Below, one piece after another: positions 1 through 9,600 of a stretch of 64,000 nucleotides of DNA. How positions within the stretch are numbered: the first letter of the stretch is position 1; each line of letters opens with the position of its first letter. The notes under the pieces were generated by a model. The model ran no database searches, was not told the DNA's origin, and saw nothing but the letters and a program-made list of their open reading frames with translations. The stretch comes from Moritella sp. (GTDB taxonomy: Bacteria > Pseudomonadota > Gammaproteobacteria > Enterobacterales > Moritellaceae), in the NCBI RefSeq assembly GCF_013215705.1, contig NZ_JABSQR010000004.1, forward strand, positions 186,001-250,000, in the 5' to 3' direction. A program made the position numbers and the translations under genes.

Positions 1-234
1 ACTCCGACCAAATGGTGTATTCATATCACCCGTTAGCCATTTTATTCCTTCACTATTTAAACCCTCTAGCATCAAATCAACACCACCTAACGTCAGAAAT
101 AGGAACGGTTCTTCTGGGCGTTGATACTTAATACTAAAGCCTAGAATATCGACATAAAAGTGCTTGCTTACATCAATATCGACACAATAACGTCCCGTTA
201 GATATGTACTACTAATACCAGTAGAAAGATGCAA
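1..234 (-). CDS. VOC (glyoxalase/bleomycin-resistance) family protein, cut by window edge
   Basis: The minus-strand frame reads about 78 codons from a TTG at 232-234 out of the window and includes SKHFYVDILGF, EEPFLFLTLGGVDLMLEG and, at the edge, TPFGR. These are typical of the first half of VOC-fold proteins of the bleomycin-resistance/dioxygenase type. A stop codon (235-237) directly precedes the TTG and there is no ATG before the fold, so either TTG is used or the gene has lost its true start. It sits only 10 bases from a NIPSNAP remnant, so it could itself be decaying. Substrate is unknown. The C-terminal half with the other metal ligands lies outside the window. Confidence 0.6.
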   Translation of the reverse strand, partial: MHLSTGISSTYLTGRYCVDIDVSKHFYVDILGFSIKYQRPEEPFLFLTLGGVDLMLEGLNSEGIKWLTGDMNTPFGRS

Positions 235-244
235 CTAAAATTAA

Positions 245-448
245 CTAAGCAAACACAGGTCTAAAAAAGCTACGCTCATAACTTACGATACAATTTGTGT
301 CTTCTGCGAATTCAAAAGCTTTTACACACTCTTGATCATCACGTGATTTAATTCGATATTCCTCGTAAGCAGCCAAACTTGGAAACGTAAATAACGCTAA
401 TGCAATATTGCTCGCACCTTCCGATGGTAAAAAGTAACCTTTGAAGCG
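245..448 (-). pseudogene. NIPSNAP-family protein remnant, N-terminus lost
   Basis: The frame encodes 67 residues, starting just after a TAA at 449-451: RFKGYFLPSEGASN, then IALALFTFPSLAAYEEYR, then CIVSYERSFFRPVFA and a stop. This matches the C-terminal half of NIPSNAP-family (dimeric alpha-beta barrel) proteins, which normally run about 100-110 residues. No start codon or ribosome site is available and the N-terminal half is absent, so I read it as a decayed gene. The function of intact members is poorly defined. Confidence 0.7.
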
Positions 449-562
449 TTAATCACATATCTCATATAACATATAACAAGTAATCATCTATACCAACGCC
501 CTTTTAGTGATGTTTATGCTATCCGGTGTACTTAACACCATTTAAGTTTTAAAAATTAATTG

Positions 563-874
563 TTATACACTGCCTTCCGATTCAACAACCAAAATTCGAG
601 CTTCACCTTTTGGATGTGCAACATGTTCAGTTCCGACTGATGCATAAAATATATCGCCAGTTTCTAAAATAGATGATTGCTCAATACCATTTTCTTTAAA
701 CAGCATTTCAACCACACCATCTAGAACAACAAAAACTTCTTCTCCATCGTTTACATGCCATTTGTAAGGCTGGTCAGTCCAATGTAAACGCGTTGTAATA
801 CCATTCATATTAGCGATATCTTGTGCACCCCAAGCGCGCTCAGCTTTGAATTGTTTGCTTCTAATTATTTTCAC
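563..874 (-). CDS. Small single-domain cupin protein
   Basis: This 103-residue protein has the two cupin motifs: motif 1 around WHVNDGEEVFVVLDGVVEM (metal-type His/Glu residues) and motif 2 around GDIFYASVGTEHVAHP. It is probably a cytoplasmic beta-barrel that binds a metal and a small ligand; the reaction is unknown. The start is a GTG (872-874) with AGGAA about six bases upstream. It stands alone between two gene remnants (NIPSNAP downstream, HAD upstream), so no operon context helps. A second, different cupin is encoded at 23932-24243. Confidence 0.8.
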   Translation of the reverse strand: MKIIRSKQFKAERAWGAQDIANMNGITTRLHWTDQPYKWHVNDGEEVFVVLDGVVEMLFKENGIEQSSILETGDIFYASVGTEHVAHPKGEARILVVESEGSV

Positions 875-911
875 TGCGTTTCCTATTATTAATACTTATT
901 GCTAAGCGACT

Positions 912-1390
912 TCACGCCACTGATAAAATTTTGTTATTACCACCGCAATCACCGTGTACGTAATTACCGGTAAGTACTGCACCTTTTGATTCCAATTTAC
1001 TACATATCAATTATATATTGTGTTGTAGACACCAGAAATAAAGATATGGGTTTAACGACGCAGACACCACAACAATTTTATCACCTAGGGTTTTGTGCCA
1101 ATTAATCTGCTTCATTGCCGTTTGTCTTAATACCGAAGGTAAATACTCCAAAGCAAACTTTTCGCCCAGCTCGAACACCCGTTTTTCACTGCGATTCCAA
1201 AATGCGAATTTAGCTAAGAGTGGTCTAATTTTAGCAGCCGGAAACAAGCCTATTTTGTGTAAAAAATAACAGGTGATAGCAGTATCATGCCCGCAATTAA
1301 GCGATACTTGAGGGTCGCGTAGAAGATGAATTTGGTAAACGCGTCTTCGTTGGTAATCGTGCCATCAAAATCAAAAAGAGCTATGTTCAC
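912..1390 (-). pseudogene. HAD-IB (SerB-like) phosphatase, broken by frameshift, nonsense codon and truncation
   Basis: From a GTG at 1390 the frame begins VNIALFDFDGTITNEDAF, the HAD catalytic DxDGT motif, and continues to LLSPVIFYTK before a stop near 1253. The protein resumes in the next frame as IGLFPAAKIRPLLAKFAFW and runs through the second HAD motif VVVSASLNPYL to QHNI, where a TAA interrupts it at about 1011. The same frame then continues LICSKLESKGAVLTG and NYVHGDCGG before a final stop. One frameshift and one nonsense codon are therefore visible, and motifs III/IV of a roughly 200-residue HAD-IB enzyme are missing. The 78-residue open frame at 1011-1247 is only the middle of this gene. 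Confidence 0.85.
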
Positions 1391-1437
1391 TTCGTTTCCT
1401 CTAAAGCTGAATATTTAGTTATATTTATGAACAACAT

Positions 1438-2682
1438 TTACTTATATTGAAATATAATAGGTAAAACAACGACAACTATCACCGACCATACTGAATATAC
1501 AGGCAGGTATTTTGTAATAGTAACCTCAAGCTCTAGCGGTTCAGCATTATACCAAACCTGTTTTATATATTGTTTAAGTAGCAGTGCAAGATGAATGAAT
1601 ATCAAAAGGTTAGCACCTGTTACCACAACTCGATTGAGGGTCACGCCGTACTCACTCCACCTGAATATGATGGCTGATAGTGCAACAATATTAACCATGA
1701 GAGTTGCACCGATTAAAGCCATATTAATAAAATCGGTAATGTTTGTTGTATTTTTTCGCTCTCTTCCTGATATTGAAAATATGGTTATCGCCAAAATGAC
1801 AACTAATAGTCCATTAAAGATAATAAGAAACGCTCTGTTGCTATACGGGCTCTCGCCTTGATAAATAGCCGCTATTAAGTACACTAAAATAGTAACAAGA
1901 AACAAAGGAGAAAAGGCGTTTGACAAAATGATCGAGAATTTACTTTGTCGCTTTTGAATAGCATCAAATAAGTATGTTGCGACCAAAGGTGCACTGGCTA
2001 AACCCAGGACAACAATATAATCCATATACCACTGCTCAATCGATAAACCGATCAAACTGAACAGCCCAAGTGTAACTCCGGTTAACACCATACCGCCCAA
2101 GAGAATAAGCACAGAATATATGCCTACTTCTCCTATATATTGAATAAAAGACAGCCTAGACTGAACACCTTCCCATCGCTCAGACATAAAGCTAATAGCC
2201 AATAACGTCAATAAAAGCAGTGGTAAGTGAATAAGCGCCATTGTTATAGAGGCGGAACTAGTACTATTCGGTAAAAGTGCAGTATATACAGCGCAAACTA
2301 ATAATCCACCAGCGACTATTTTTTGCATTTTTTGACTCGTCATAATACTAAGGAAATAGAAGATTACTGTTCCAATGACTGCGAATGGAATAAATCGAGG
2401 GTAATACCACTCACTATCAATATTAAAAAACGTCGGCACTTTAGCAATGAAACCAGCAATAAGACACAATATGATTAATATACTGATAGGCAATTTTGTT
2501 CTGGCATCTGTGACCGATTGACAATAATTCAGCCTTGCATGCCAAACTTTTAGGGTTTCTGACTCATTATGGCTCTCAAATTCCTGTTTAAAGTCCCCTA
2601 TAAATTCACTCGGAGAACTCTGATATGACGCTTCCAACACCTCTGGATTATTTATATTGTCTAAAATAATATTTTTAGTCAT
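1438..2682 (-). CDS. DUF4153 family multi-pass membrane protein
   Basis: This 414-residue protein has a soluble acidic N-terminus of about 65 residues, including VWHARLNYCQSVTDARTKLP, followed by about nine or ten hydrophobic segments (for example ILIILCLIAGFIA, FIPFAVIGTVIFYFL and the C-terminal VWSVIVVVVLPIIF). The pattern fits DUF4153 inner-membrane proteins of unknown function. Many relatives that I recall are longer, so this may be a short form, but both ends look natural. It starts at an ATG with no strong ribosome site. The HAD remnant lies downstream on the same strand and the NUDIX remnant upstream. Confidence 0.7.
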   Translation of the reverse strand: MTKNIILDNINNPEVLEASYQSSPSEFIGDFKQEFESHNESETLKVWHARLNYCQSVTDARTKLPISILIILCLIAGFIAKVPTFFNIDSEWYYPRFIPFAVIGTVIFYFLSIMTSQKMQKIVAGGLLVCAVYTALLPNSTSSASITMALIHLPLLLLTLLAISFMSERWEGVQSRLSFIQYIGEVGIYSVLILLGGMVLTGVTLGLFSLIGLSIEQWYMDYIVVLGLASAPLVATYLFDAIQKRQSKFSIILSNAFSPLFLVTILVYLIAAIYQGESPYSNRAFLIIFNGLLVVILAITIFSISGRERKNTTNITDFINMALIGATLMVNIVALSAIIFRWSEYGVTLNRVVVTGANLLIFIHLALLLKQYIKQVWYNAEPLELEVTITKYLPVYSVWSVIVVVVLPIIFQYK

Positions 2683-2839
2683 CGCTTGCCTAACACCTCA
2701 TATAATCGGTTAAATATAAACGGGCTATAATAATGAAGAACGGGTACAGCTATATTAGCCATATTTTATTAGCGTCGCGAACATATTGACACAATAAGTT
2801 ATATCTAGCATCGATCCACATTAGGATCAGATAATTGAA

Positions 2840-2956
2840 TTAAGAAATTAAGGTTGAGAGACTCCATTGCTGATCGAGAAACTCGGTATTTTGACGAAAA
2901 CCAAGCAGTACTTGAGATTCTTTGATAAAAATAATTTGGACTACATCTTGAATCAT
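2840..2956 (-). pseudogene. NUDIX hydrolase N-terminal remnant
   Basis: An ATG at 2954-2956, preceded by a good TAAGGA ribosome site, opens a 38-codon frame: MIQDVVQIIFIKESQVLLGF, then RQNTEFLDQQWSLSTLIS and a stop. This resembles the first beta strands of NUDIX hydrolases (a xxVLLGFRQNT-type strand then a WSxP segment). The Nudix box that should follow is absent. The 5' end with its ribosome site is preserved while the catalytic part is gone, so a truncated peptide could still be made. I judge it a pseudogene. Confidence 0.6.
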
Positions 2957-3189
2957 TTTAATCCTTAAACATGGTTTTTATCTACGATTTAATACCCGTA
3001 TGTATTGTGAATTTAACAAAAATATAACTAATCCAGCTCAATATTGACTTACAAAGACGATTTTTTATTTCATAACCATAGGCTAATTTGAGCGAATAAC
3101 AAAGCAGAGACTTACCATTTCACGCCATCTGTTTGACAGCTAATGCCTGCAGCTCTAAAGTGTGTTCCAACCCTTCATATGGAGTAAAG

Positions 3190-4191
3190 ATGCACTCACC
3201 TTATATCAATACTTGTTTCTTAAACGGATTTAGCACTCTCGTGCTTTCTAAAGGTGGAAACGTGTCTGCTCTTTACGAATCAGTTGGTTTAGATAAAGCT
3301 ATATTTTCAGAAGATAGTTTGCTTATTCCTTATGACAAGTTTGTCTATCTTTTGGAGGCCGCAGCTGCGCAGTTAGACTTCCCCGACATCGCGATGCAAT
3401 TAGCTCGACAGCAAGATATGATGATCTTGGCACCATTAGGTTCGATGCTCAGCGATTGTAATAATGTCTCGGAAGCATTAGAGGTGATCGTTAAATACCT
3501 AAAGATCTTAGTATCTGGTTATCAAGTGGATATTCAGGTACAACAAGACCACTTAACAGTAAGCTTTTACCTTGAACAGTCGCATATTCAGGAGTTAGTG
3601 CAATATCAAGATTATGCAATGGCTAGTGCGGTAAATATTCTCTATGGGTTACTCGGTAGATCTTTTCCAATTAGAGCCTGTTATTTTCTTCGCAGTGAAC
3701 AAGATCAACAACGCATGTCTGAATATGCCCAATACTTTGGCTGTCCGGTCGCTTTTAATAATCGCACCCTTTCACTTACCTGTGACAATTCGGTTCTACA
3801 GCTCGACATCGGAAACCTTGTTAAACAGCTTAATACCAAAATCAATAATACCAAGCCATTACACAACGAATGCATAGTAAAACGGGTTTCAAATGTAATG
3901 AGTTTCTCGCTAACCAACGGCATATATAGATTAGAAGATATTGCTTCATCAATGCATTATAGTCAGCGTACTCTCCAACGTAAATTAGGTGAACAAAACA
4001 CCTCATTCAGTGCGCTGCTTGATTCCGTCAGGTTCAATATGGCGAATCAATATTTGAAGAACTCTTACTACCGCCAAACAGATATCGCAGTGCTACTTGG
4101 TTATAATAGTTTAAGCGCATTCAGTCGCAGTTATCATCGCTGGAGTGGAATTTACCCTAATGAAGCTAGAAAACGAATGCTAAAAGAGTAA
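3190..4191 (+). CDS. AraC-family transcriptional regulator (OruR/ArgR-like N-domain)
   Basis: The 333-residue protein has an N-terminal arabinose-binding-like regulatory domain (roughly residues 20-200, including LPYDKF-type and LAPLGSMLSDCNNVSEAL sequences) and a C-terminal AraC helix-turn-helix pair (RLEDIASSMHYSQRTLQRKL, then DIAVLLGYNSLSAFSRSYHR). I chose ATG 3190 because GGAG sits five bases upstream; a longer reading from TTG 3133 adds 19 unlikely residues. This family often controls nearby catabolic or lipid genes. Neighbours here give no clear target: a divergent NUDIX remnant upstream and a convergent methyltransferase downstream. Confidence 0.85.
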   Translation: MHSPYINTCFLNGFSTLVLSKGGNVSALYESVGLDKAIFSEDSLLIPYDKFVYLLEAAAAQLDFPDIAMQLARQQDMMILAPLGSMLSDCNNVSEALEVIVKYLKILVSGYQVDIQVQQDHLTVSFYLEQSHIQELVQYQDYAMASAVNILYGLLGRSFPIRACYFLRSEQDQQRMSEYAQYFGCPVAFNNRTLSLTCDNSVLQLDIGNLVKQLNTKINNTKPLHNECIVKRVSNVMSFSLTNGIYRLEDIASSMHYSQRTLQRKLGEQNTSFSALLDSVRFNMANQYLKNSYYRQTDIAVLLGYNSLSAFSRSYHRWSGIYPNEARKRMLKE

Positions 4192-4242
4192 TCAATAGCT
4201 CAACAACTTAAGCCTGCGAGGTAAATACTAGCCTAGATGAAT

Positions 4243-4719
4243 TCACAACCAGCGACGAACTTTTGCTTGATAACTGATAAATTCAGGTCCAAATATTTCT
4301 TTAAGCGCTCGCTCCTCAGGTTCAATCTGAAATTGATTCATATAAAGCACAAAGCCGACAATGCCTGTACTTAACCAAGGTGATGATAAATACACTACCC
4401 AAGCGAGTAAAAACAAGGCAAAGCCAACATACATAGGGTTACGTGATATGCCATAAATACCCGAACTTACTAGCGCAGTCGCTGCTTCAGGTTTTAAAGG
4501 GTTAACTGTTGTTTTAGCGCGTCGAAAAGAAACAACACCCGCAATACAAAAAAAGATACCTAGAGCGACAGTCGCAGCTGATAAGGTAAAACGCGCCACA
4601 GTATTCATCTCAACCGTCGGTACAACAAATGAAATAGCCCACATAGCAAACGCAAATAGTCCCGCTACAAGCGGTGGTGGCACTCTATTTTTAAGTACCG
4701 TATTTTTAAGAGCTTGCAT
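4243..4719 (-). CDS. Isoprenylcysteine carboxylmethyltransferase (ICMT)-family membrane methyltransferase
   Basis: The 158-residue membrane protein has about four hydrophobic segments and the conserved cytosolic signature of the ICMT/phospholipid methyltransferase family: SSGIYGISRNPMYVG, then QIEPEERALKEIFGPEF near the C-terminus, which forms the S-adenosylmethionine and substrate site. Bacterial members do not have prenylated protein substrates and mostly remain uncharacterised. Its start ATG follows a GGAG element. It runs toward the converging AraC gene, and the small gene at 4756 lies just upstream on the same strand, possibly co-transcribed. Confidence 0.85.
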   Translation of the reverse strand: MQALKNTVLKNRVPPPLVAGLFAFAMWAISFVVPTVEMNTVARFTLSAATVALGIFFCIAGVVSFRRAKTTVNPLKPEAATALVSSGIYGISRNPMYVGFALFLLAWVVYLSSPWLSTGIVGFVLYMNQFQIEPEERALKEIFGPEFISYQAKVRRWL

Positions 4720-4755
4720 CCTAGTCTCCGAGGTTATACACGTTGTGATATATCA

Positions 4756-4974
4756 CTATAGTCCTGCCTGAATCATCTTCTTAATGACAACAGCTTTAAC
4801 GAAGTGATCCAATTTATGTATTTGGATCCACCAAGTCGCGGCTTCCATCAGCAACTCAGAGTTATCATTTTTGTTGGCGAAAAAGGCATAAAATGAAAGA
4901 CCAACATTATCGCCTTTGCTGGCTATTTTCTTATTACAAACATCGATTATTTTGTTTCTTAATTCTTGTCTCAT
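4756..4974 (-). CDS. Small conserved hypothetical protein (possibly DUF6500)
   Basis: This 72-residue soluble protein has predicted helices and the distinctive segments NVGLSFYAFFANKNDNSELL, ATWWIQIHKLDHF and VKAVVIKKMIQAGL. From memory it resembles the small DUF6500 proteins of marine gammaproteobacteria, but I cannot confirm that. No catalytic motif or signal peptide is visible. It lies between a GNAT gene upstream and the ICMT-family gene downstream, all on the minus strand with gaps of about 40 bases, so the three could form a weak operon. Confidence 0.6.
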   Translation of the reverse strand: MRQELRNKIIDVCNKKIASKGDNVGLSFYAFFANKNDNSELLMEAATWWIQIHKLDHFVKAVVIKKMIQAGL

Positions 4975-5017
4975 TATGTACTCATATTAAGCAGTGTTCT
5001 TCCATTTGGAGGGCGTA

Positions 5018-5452
5018 TTACTCAGGAGTTAACTTCAAATGCATCTCGATAAGCGGATGCTCAGCAACCGACCCTGCGTCCTTAATATAACTAAAATCCA
5101 ACGATTCATAGTAATGCTTAAGATTTTTGTGCGCATGAATTTCAATTCGATTTAAATTGAGTTCTTTCGCCTTGTTGACTAACGAGCTAATTAACGTTGT
5201 GGATAACCCCTGGCCTCTGAAATCAGACATAATAGACACCCTCGCTAAGGTCGCATGGGTAGGACTCACGAGTGTTAGCCTTGCGGTACCGACTAAATCG
5301 TCGCCTTGAGTAATTAAGGCATGATAAGCGCCATCATCTAAACCGTCTGAATCCAGCTGTGAAGGTATGCCTTGTTCCGTGACGAATACACAGTGTCTAA
5401 TTTCCCTCGCTTTTCCAATAAGCTCAGGATCATTGCCAATAACTAACTTCAT
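5018..5452 (-). CDS. GNAT family N-acetyltransferase
   Basis: The 144-residue protein has GNAT motifs: the acetyl-CoA loop ARVSIMSDFRGQGLSTTLI (an R/QxxGxG/A-type loop) and a C-terminal strand with HYYESLDFSYI. The N-terminus (KAREIRHCVFVTEQGIP) resembles the ElaA/YjcF branch. It probably acetylates a small-molecule amine; the substrate is unknown. AAGGAA lies five bases before the ATG. It precedes the small gene at 4756 on the same strand. Confidence 0.85.
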   Translation of the reverse strand: MKLVIGNDPELIGKAREIRHCVFVTEQGIPSQLDSDGLDDGAYHALITQGDDLVGTARLTLVSPTHATLARVSIMSDFRGQGLSTTLISSLVNKAKELNLNRIEIHAHKNLKHYYESLDFSYIKDAGSVAEHPLIEMHLKLTPE

Positions 5453-5513
5453 GATATTCCTTCATCAGATAATAATTTTTGTTTAATTCTAAGAGTTACG
5501 TCTCTAAGGTTTG

Positions 5514-5620
5514 CAATGGAAGTTTAATTTATTGCCATCTAAGGCTAATGCTTTTTGATGTAACTTATCGACCTCTTCAACCGAAGGCGAACAGTAACCC
5601 GCGTCAAAAGTGCGTTCCAT
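5514..5620 (-). pseudogene. Short remnant, probably C-terminal part of a VOC-family protein
   Basis: One minus-strand frame reads MERTFDAGYCSPSVEEVDKL, then HQKALALDGNKLNFHCKP and a stop. The GYCSPSVEEVDKLHQKALALDG segment resembles the later half of glyoxalase-fold proteins, where a helix with VDxLxxxAL follows a metal-binding strand. No intact start or N-terminal half exists. Together with the ABM remnant just upstream it marks a decayed stretch of about 350 bases between the GNAT and LysE genes. Family assignment is tentative. Confidence 0.4.
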
Positions 5621-5652
5621 TGTTTGTATTTTTCGCCAACACGAATAAGATG

Positions 5653-5835
5653 TCAACTACGCATCTTAAAAGAATCATACCAAGACTTACGACCAATTTT
5701 TTGAGCGGTTAAGTGCTCAGTGTTCGCTTTCCAATTTTTAATTGACTCGAGAACTGCCCAATAATACACGGTAATCCCAACATTTTCTCTTGCTGATTCA
5801 ACGCCCAAAAATCCAGATTGCTGTTCTGCTAATTG
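5653..5835 (-). pseudogene. Antibiotic biosynthesis monooxygenase (ABM)-domain remnant
   Basis: The frame after a TAA at 5836-5838 reads QLAEQQSGFLGVESARENVG, then ITVYYWAVLESIKNWKANTE and HLTAQKIGRKSWYDSFKMRS before a stop. The strings GFLGVESAR, YWxxLExIKNWKxNxEH and WYxSF are characteristic of ABM-domain proteins of about 100 residues (small heme- or cofactor-free monooxygenase fold). The first strand and start codon are missing, so the copy is N-terminally truncated. It lies 18 bases past the end of the LysE gene. Confidence 0.75.
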
Positions 5836-5853
5836 TTATGCGTTTTATATTTA

Positions 5854-6480
5854 TTAGTTTTCCACTGATGCCATCTTTACCCCGGCGAAAATTAACATAC
5901 AGCCAGCTGATCGATTTATCAGTTTAGTTACAATGGGTTTTATCCCAACACTAATTGATTTGAACCCCAAATACCCGTATAGCGAATAACAAAAAAGATC
6001 GATAAAAATAGTGATTAAACACAATATGGCTAACTGAGGGATGATGGGATTAGATATATCAATAAACTGTGGCAGTAATGCTGAAAAATACAACAGTGCT
6101 TTTGGATTCGATATTTCTAAAATAAAACCTTTCAAAAATACTTTATACCCGCTGCCTTTTTCATTATTTGACTTGTTAATCCTTAAAGGGCCCGCATCAC
6201 TAAAAATTGCACTGAATCCAAGATACAAAAGGTATGCAACACCTACCCATTTAATTATCGAGAATAGGCTGTGTGACGCGATGAGGAGTCCAGCGATACC
6301 TGTAGCAGACAAGACGAAGAAGACAACGTTTGCTGTCGCAATACCTAATATCACCCAAACAGAACTCTTAAATCCATTGGACGCAGACTCAGTCGTGACA
6401 GCAATTGCAGCCGGTCCCGGAGAAAGTACCACGACAAAAGTAGCGGCGAGAAAAAGCATCAATGTATCTAACGGGATCAT
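5854..6480 (-). CDS. LysE/RhtB-family amino-acid exporter
   Basis: The 208-residue inner-membrane protein has six hydrophobic segments and the N-terminal LSPGPAAIAVTTESASNG signature of the LysE/RhtB family, which exports amino acids or related metabolites. I start it at ATG 6480 because AGGAGG lies five bases upstream; the longer reading from 6507 adds nine residues over this ribosome site. A conserved region of family type follows (FLKGFILEISNPKALLYFSALL). A second LysE-family gene is at 20915-21586. The substrate cannot be read from sequence. Confidence 0.9.
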   Translation of the reverse strand: MIPLDTLMLFLAATFVVVLSPGPAAIAVTTESASNGFKSSVWVILGIATANVVFFVLSATGIAGLLIASHSLFSIIKWVGVAYLLYLGFSAIFSDAGPLRINKSNNEKGSGYKVFLKGFILEISNPKALLYFSALLPQFIDISNPIIPQLAILCLITIFIDLFCYSLYGYLGFKSISVGIKPIVTKLINRSAGCMLIFAGVKMASVEN

Positions 6481-6660
6481 GTGAACCTCCTGAATTAATG
6501 TATTCACAATACATTAACAACTTAAGGGGGCGAGGTAAACGACAGCGACTATTAAAGCTTGTTATCTGTAAAATATCGATTTAAAAACGATAAAATCAAT
6601 CTGGCAGCTTTCGCCACCGGATTAATTTTATTTTTATAACTGAAAGCAATAAAACGTAAA

Positions 6661-9600
6661 TCAACTCACTACAGTAAACGAACTCAGCCCTAATCCACTA
6701 CCCTTGTTCACTCTAACCTGCACAGGAATACGTTCCTTCAGTGCTTCAACGTGGCTAATGACACCAATCATCTTGCCAGACGCATTCAAGTTATCGAGTG
6801 CATCCAAAGCGATATCTAATGTCTCGGCATCGAGCGTACCAAAACCTTCATCAAGAAATAACGAATCAATGCTGGTCTTATGGCTAACCAAGTCAGATAA
6901 GCCCAGCGCCAGCGCTAAACTCACTAAGAAGCTTTCACCGCCGGATAAAGTTTTGGTATCACGCACTGCATCGGCTAACCAAGTATCAACCACTTGCAAG
7001 GCCAAGGCTTCACTGCCTGATGCGAGTTTACGCTGCAACTGGTAACGGCTGTGTAAACGGTTTAATTGTTGGTTGGCTAAAGTCACCAAATGATCCAGCG
7101 TTAACCCTTGCGCAAAGCGGCGGAACTTGCTGCCATCTTTCGAACCAATCAAGCTGTGCAGGTAAGCTTTGTCATCATAATCTGCTTCACAGGTTTTAAT
7201 CTGCTGATAGAAATCGGCTAAGTCGGCGCTACGGGCTGCATCATCAGCAAGACGCTGTTTCAATTCGCCTTGTCGTTGTAAGCCTTGGTTCAGCTGAGTC
7301 GTGATCTCGTCTAACTGAGCAGCGAGAGTGATGATATCCAATTCAGTTACTTTAGCTTGTTCCAATGTAAGCAAACGCTCACTGGCTTGTTCAAACAACG
7401 CCTGACAACGGGTTAAGTTTGCGGTTAGCTGTGATTTAAGCGCTAATAAACGCTGCTTTTCCTCTGTAGGCAGTAACGCCTGATTAAACTCAGTGTCAGT
7501 GGCAAAAGGACTTACCGCTAATGCGTGTTGCCATGTCGCTAAACAGTCACTTGATTCTAGCTGCTGCTGCGTCAAACCTTGCTGTAATGTCGTTAGTTCA
7601 CCTTGTAATGCATGCAGCTGATTCGATAATGTATGATCTTGCGTTGAACATGCTTGATACGTTTGTTCTGCCGTCGTTAATTGCTGCTGCATCGTTTGTC
7701 GTGCATCTGCTACGCTACGCTGACCAAATAACTGCTGACGTTGTTGCTGTTTAGCAGTTAAGTTATCAGACAAATTAGACAAGGTTTCTAAAGTCTGTGC
7801 TATCGCTAATTCCAGTTTCGCCAGCTGTTCACGTAATGGCGTTAACTGACTTTCTGCCGCGACATACTGCTCATTAGCTGCCAGTAACAACTGCGATTGT
7901 TGATCCCACTTTTGCAGTGCTTGCTGACATGTCACTAACCAATTATCAAGCAGGCTCCATTCTGGTAATGTTAGACCTAATTCAGCCACGCTATTGGTTA
8001 ACGTCTGTTGTAGCTCGGTTAATACCTGCCCTTGTTGCTGCGTCTCTTGTGTTAACTTCTGCTCAGCGTCTTGCGCTGCTTTTACATCACGATTTGCCAA
8101 TTCAATTTGATGTTGCAGCTGTGCACTGTTCTTATCAAATTCAGTTAATGCCTGTTGCGCACTTTCTAATTGCATGTTCGCTGCTTTCAAGGCTTGAATA
8201 CGTTGTGATAACTGCGCTAATTGCACACCTTGCTGCTGTACAAATGCCTGAGTATTGGCACTATCAGTGATCACAAGGTTGGCATTGAGTTGCTCATTAT
8301 AGGTTTGCCATTGCGCAACAAACGAATCTAACTGCTGCTGCAATGTGCCATTACGATGATTAAAGTGCTCGAGCTTAGTATTCACTTCAACCAAGCGGTT
8401 TTTAAGCTCACCGCCATCGGTTTCAATCTGTTTTAGGTTCAGTTCTAATTGGGTTTTACGCTGCACTGTCAGTGAGTCGGCAATGTGCTGATATTCGGCT
8501 ATCAACGGATGCTCGGTCGAACCACATAACTGACAGGCTTGCCCGACTTCTAACTGACTGCGTAATACTTCTAGGCTAGCAATCTTCTGTTCTTGTTCTA
8601 ATAAACGCTGAACATCATTTAACTCGTTCTTTTTGGTTTTAAACAGCTCGCGCTTGGCGGTGATCTCAACATTAATACCAACAAGCTGTTGCTCTAATGT
8701 AAGCATGCTTGCTTGATTAGCCTCAAACTCTTGCGACTCTGTCAGATAACGCTGTTGTAAACCGGAGAGCTGCTCAACAATACCCTGTAAGCGTGATTGC
8801 TGGTTAAATGCCTGTTCAAGCTCGGCCAAATCATCACCAACGAGTAAATCAGAGACTTGCTGCTGCGCTTGATTTACCGCGTCTGTCATCGACTGCTCGC
8901 GTTCAGTATTAGCCGCAACGTTATTCGTTAACCGCTGTTGCGCAGTTAAACTCTGCTGTAATGACTGCTGATTCGTAACCACTTGCTGCTGTAGTGTCAC
9001 GACATTAGCTTGCTGTTGATTACATTGCTGTATTTGGCTTTGCCATAGCGGTAATCGCATACTTAACTGCGCATCTTGTGCATGTTGCTGTTGATACGTT
9101 TGGCATGCGTTAACCGTCGTCTTGGCTGTTTCGGCTGTTTGCGTTAATGCGGCTAAGCTCTGCTCCGTGGTTTTCAGTTCGCTATTTTGCTGTTGCTGCT
9201 GTGACTGACATTGCAACTGCTCTTTAGTTAACTGCGCACACTCATTATCCAATGGCATGATCTGCTCATTGATTAATATCTCTTGTGCTTGGCTTTGTTG
9301 TTTACTGGCATCAAGTTGTGCTTGGCTAGATTGTAGCTTTAGTTGGTTATCCGCAACCGCAGTTTGCGCAGAAACTACAGACGTTTGCAATGCCTGTTGC
9401 TTTTGTTTTAATTCAGCCAACTTGGTATTAGCTTGGCTTAAATGGGTAAAAGGTAAACGTAATGCTTCTGCAGGTTCAGCCTGTTCTAATCTATTTAATT
9501 CGGACTGTTGAGTTGCGGTTTCTTGCTCTGCATTAGCTAAACTCGTTTGCGCTTCGGTCACGCCTACTTGTGCCTTTTCAAGCTGTTCACGCCATTGCTT

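Noticed and set aside
5820-5850. GTTATGCG as an integron attC end, with the small genes as cassettes
   Set aside because: No paired RYYYAAC/GTTRRRY sites with inner repeats could be found around these genes, and no integrase is present.
7521-8270. Plus-strand frames inside sbcC
   Set aside because: They are antisense shadows of the Gln-rich coiled coil, without ribosome sites or protein-like composition.
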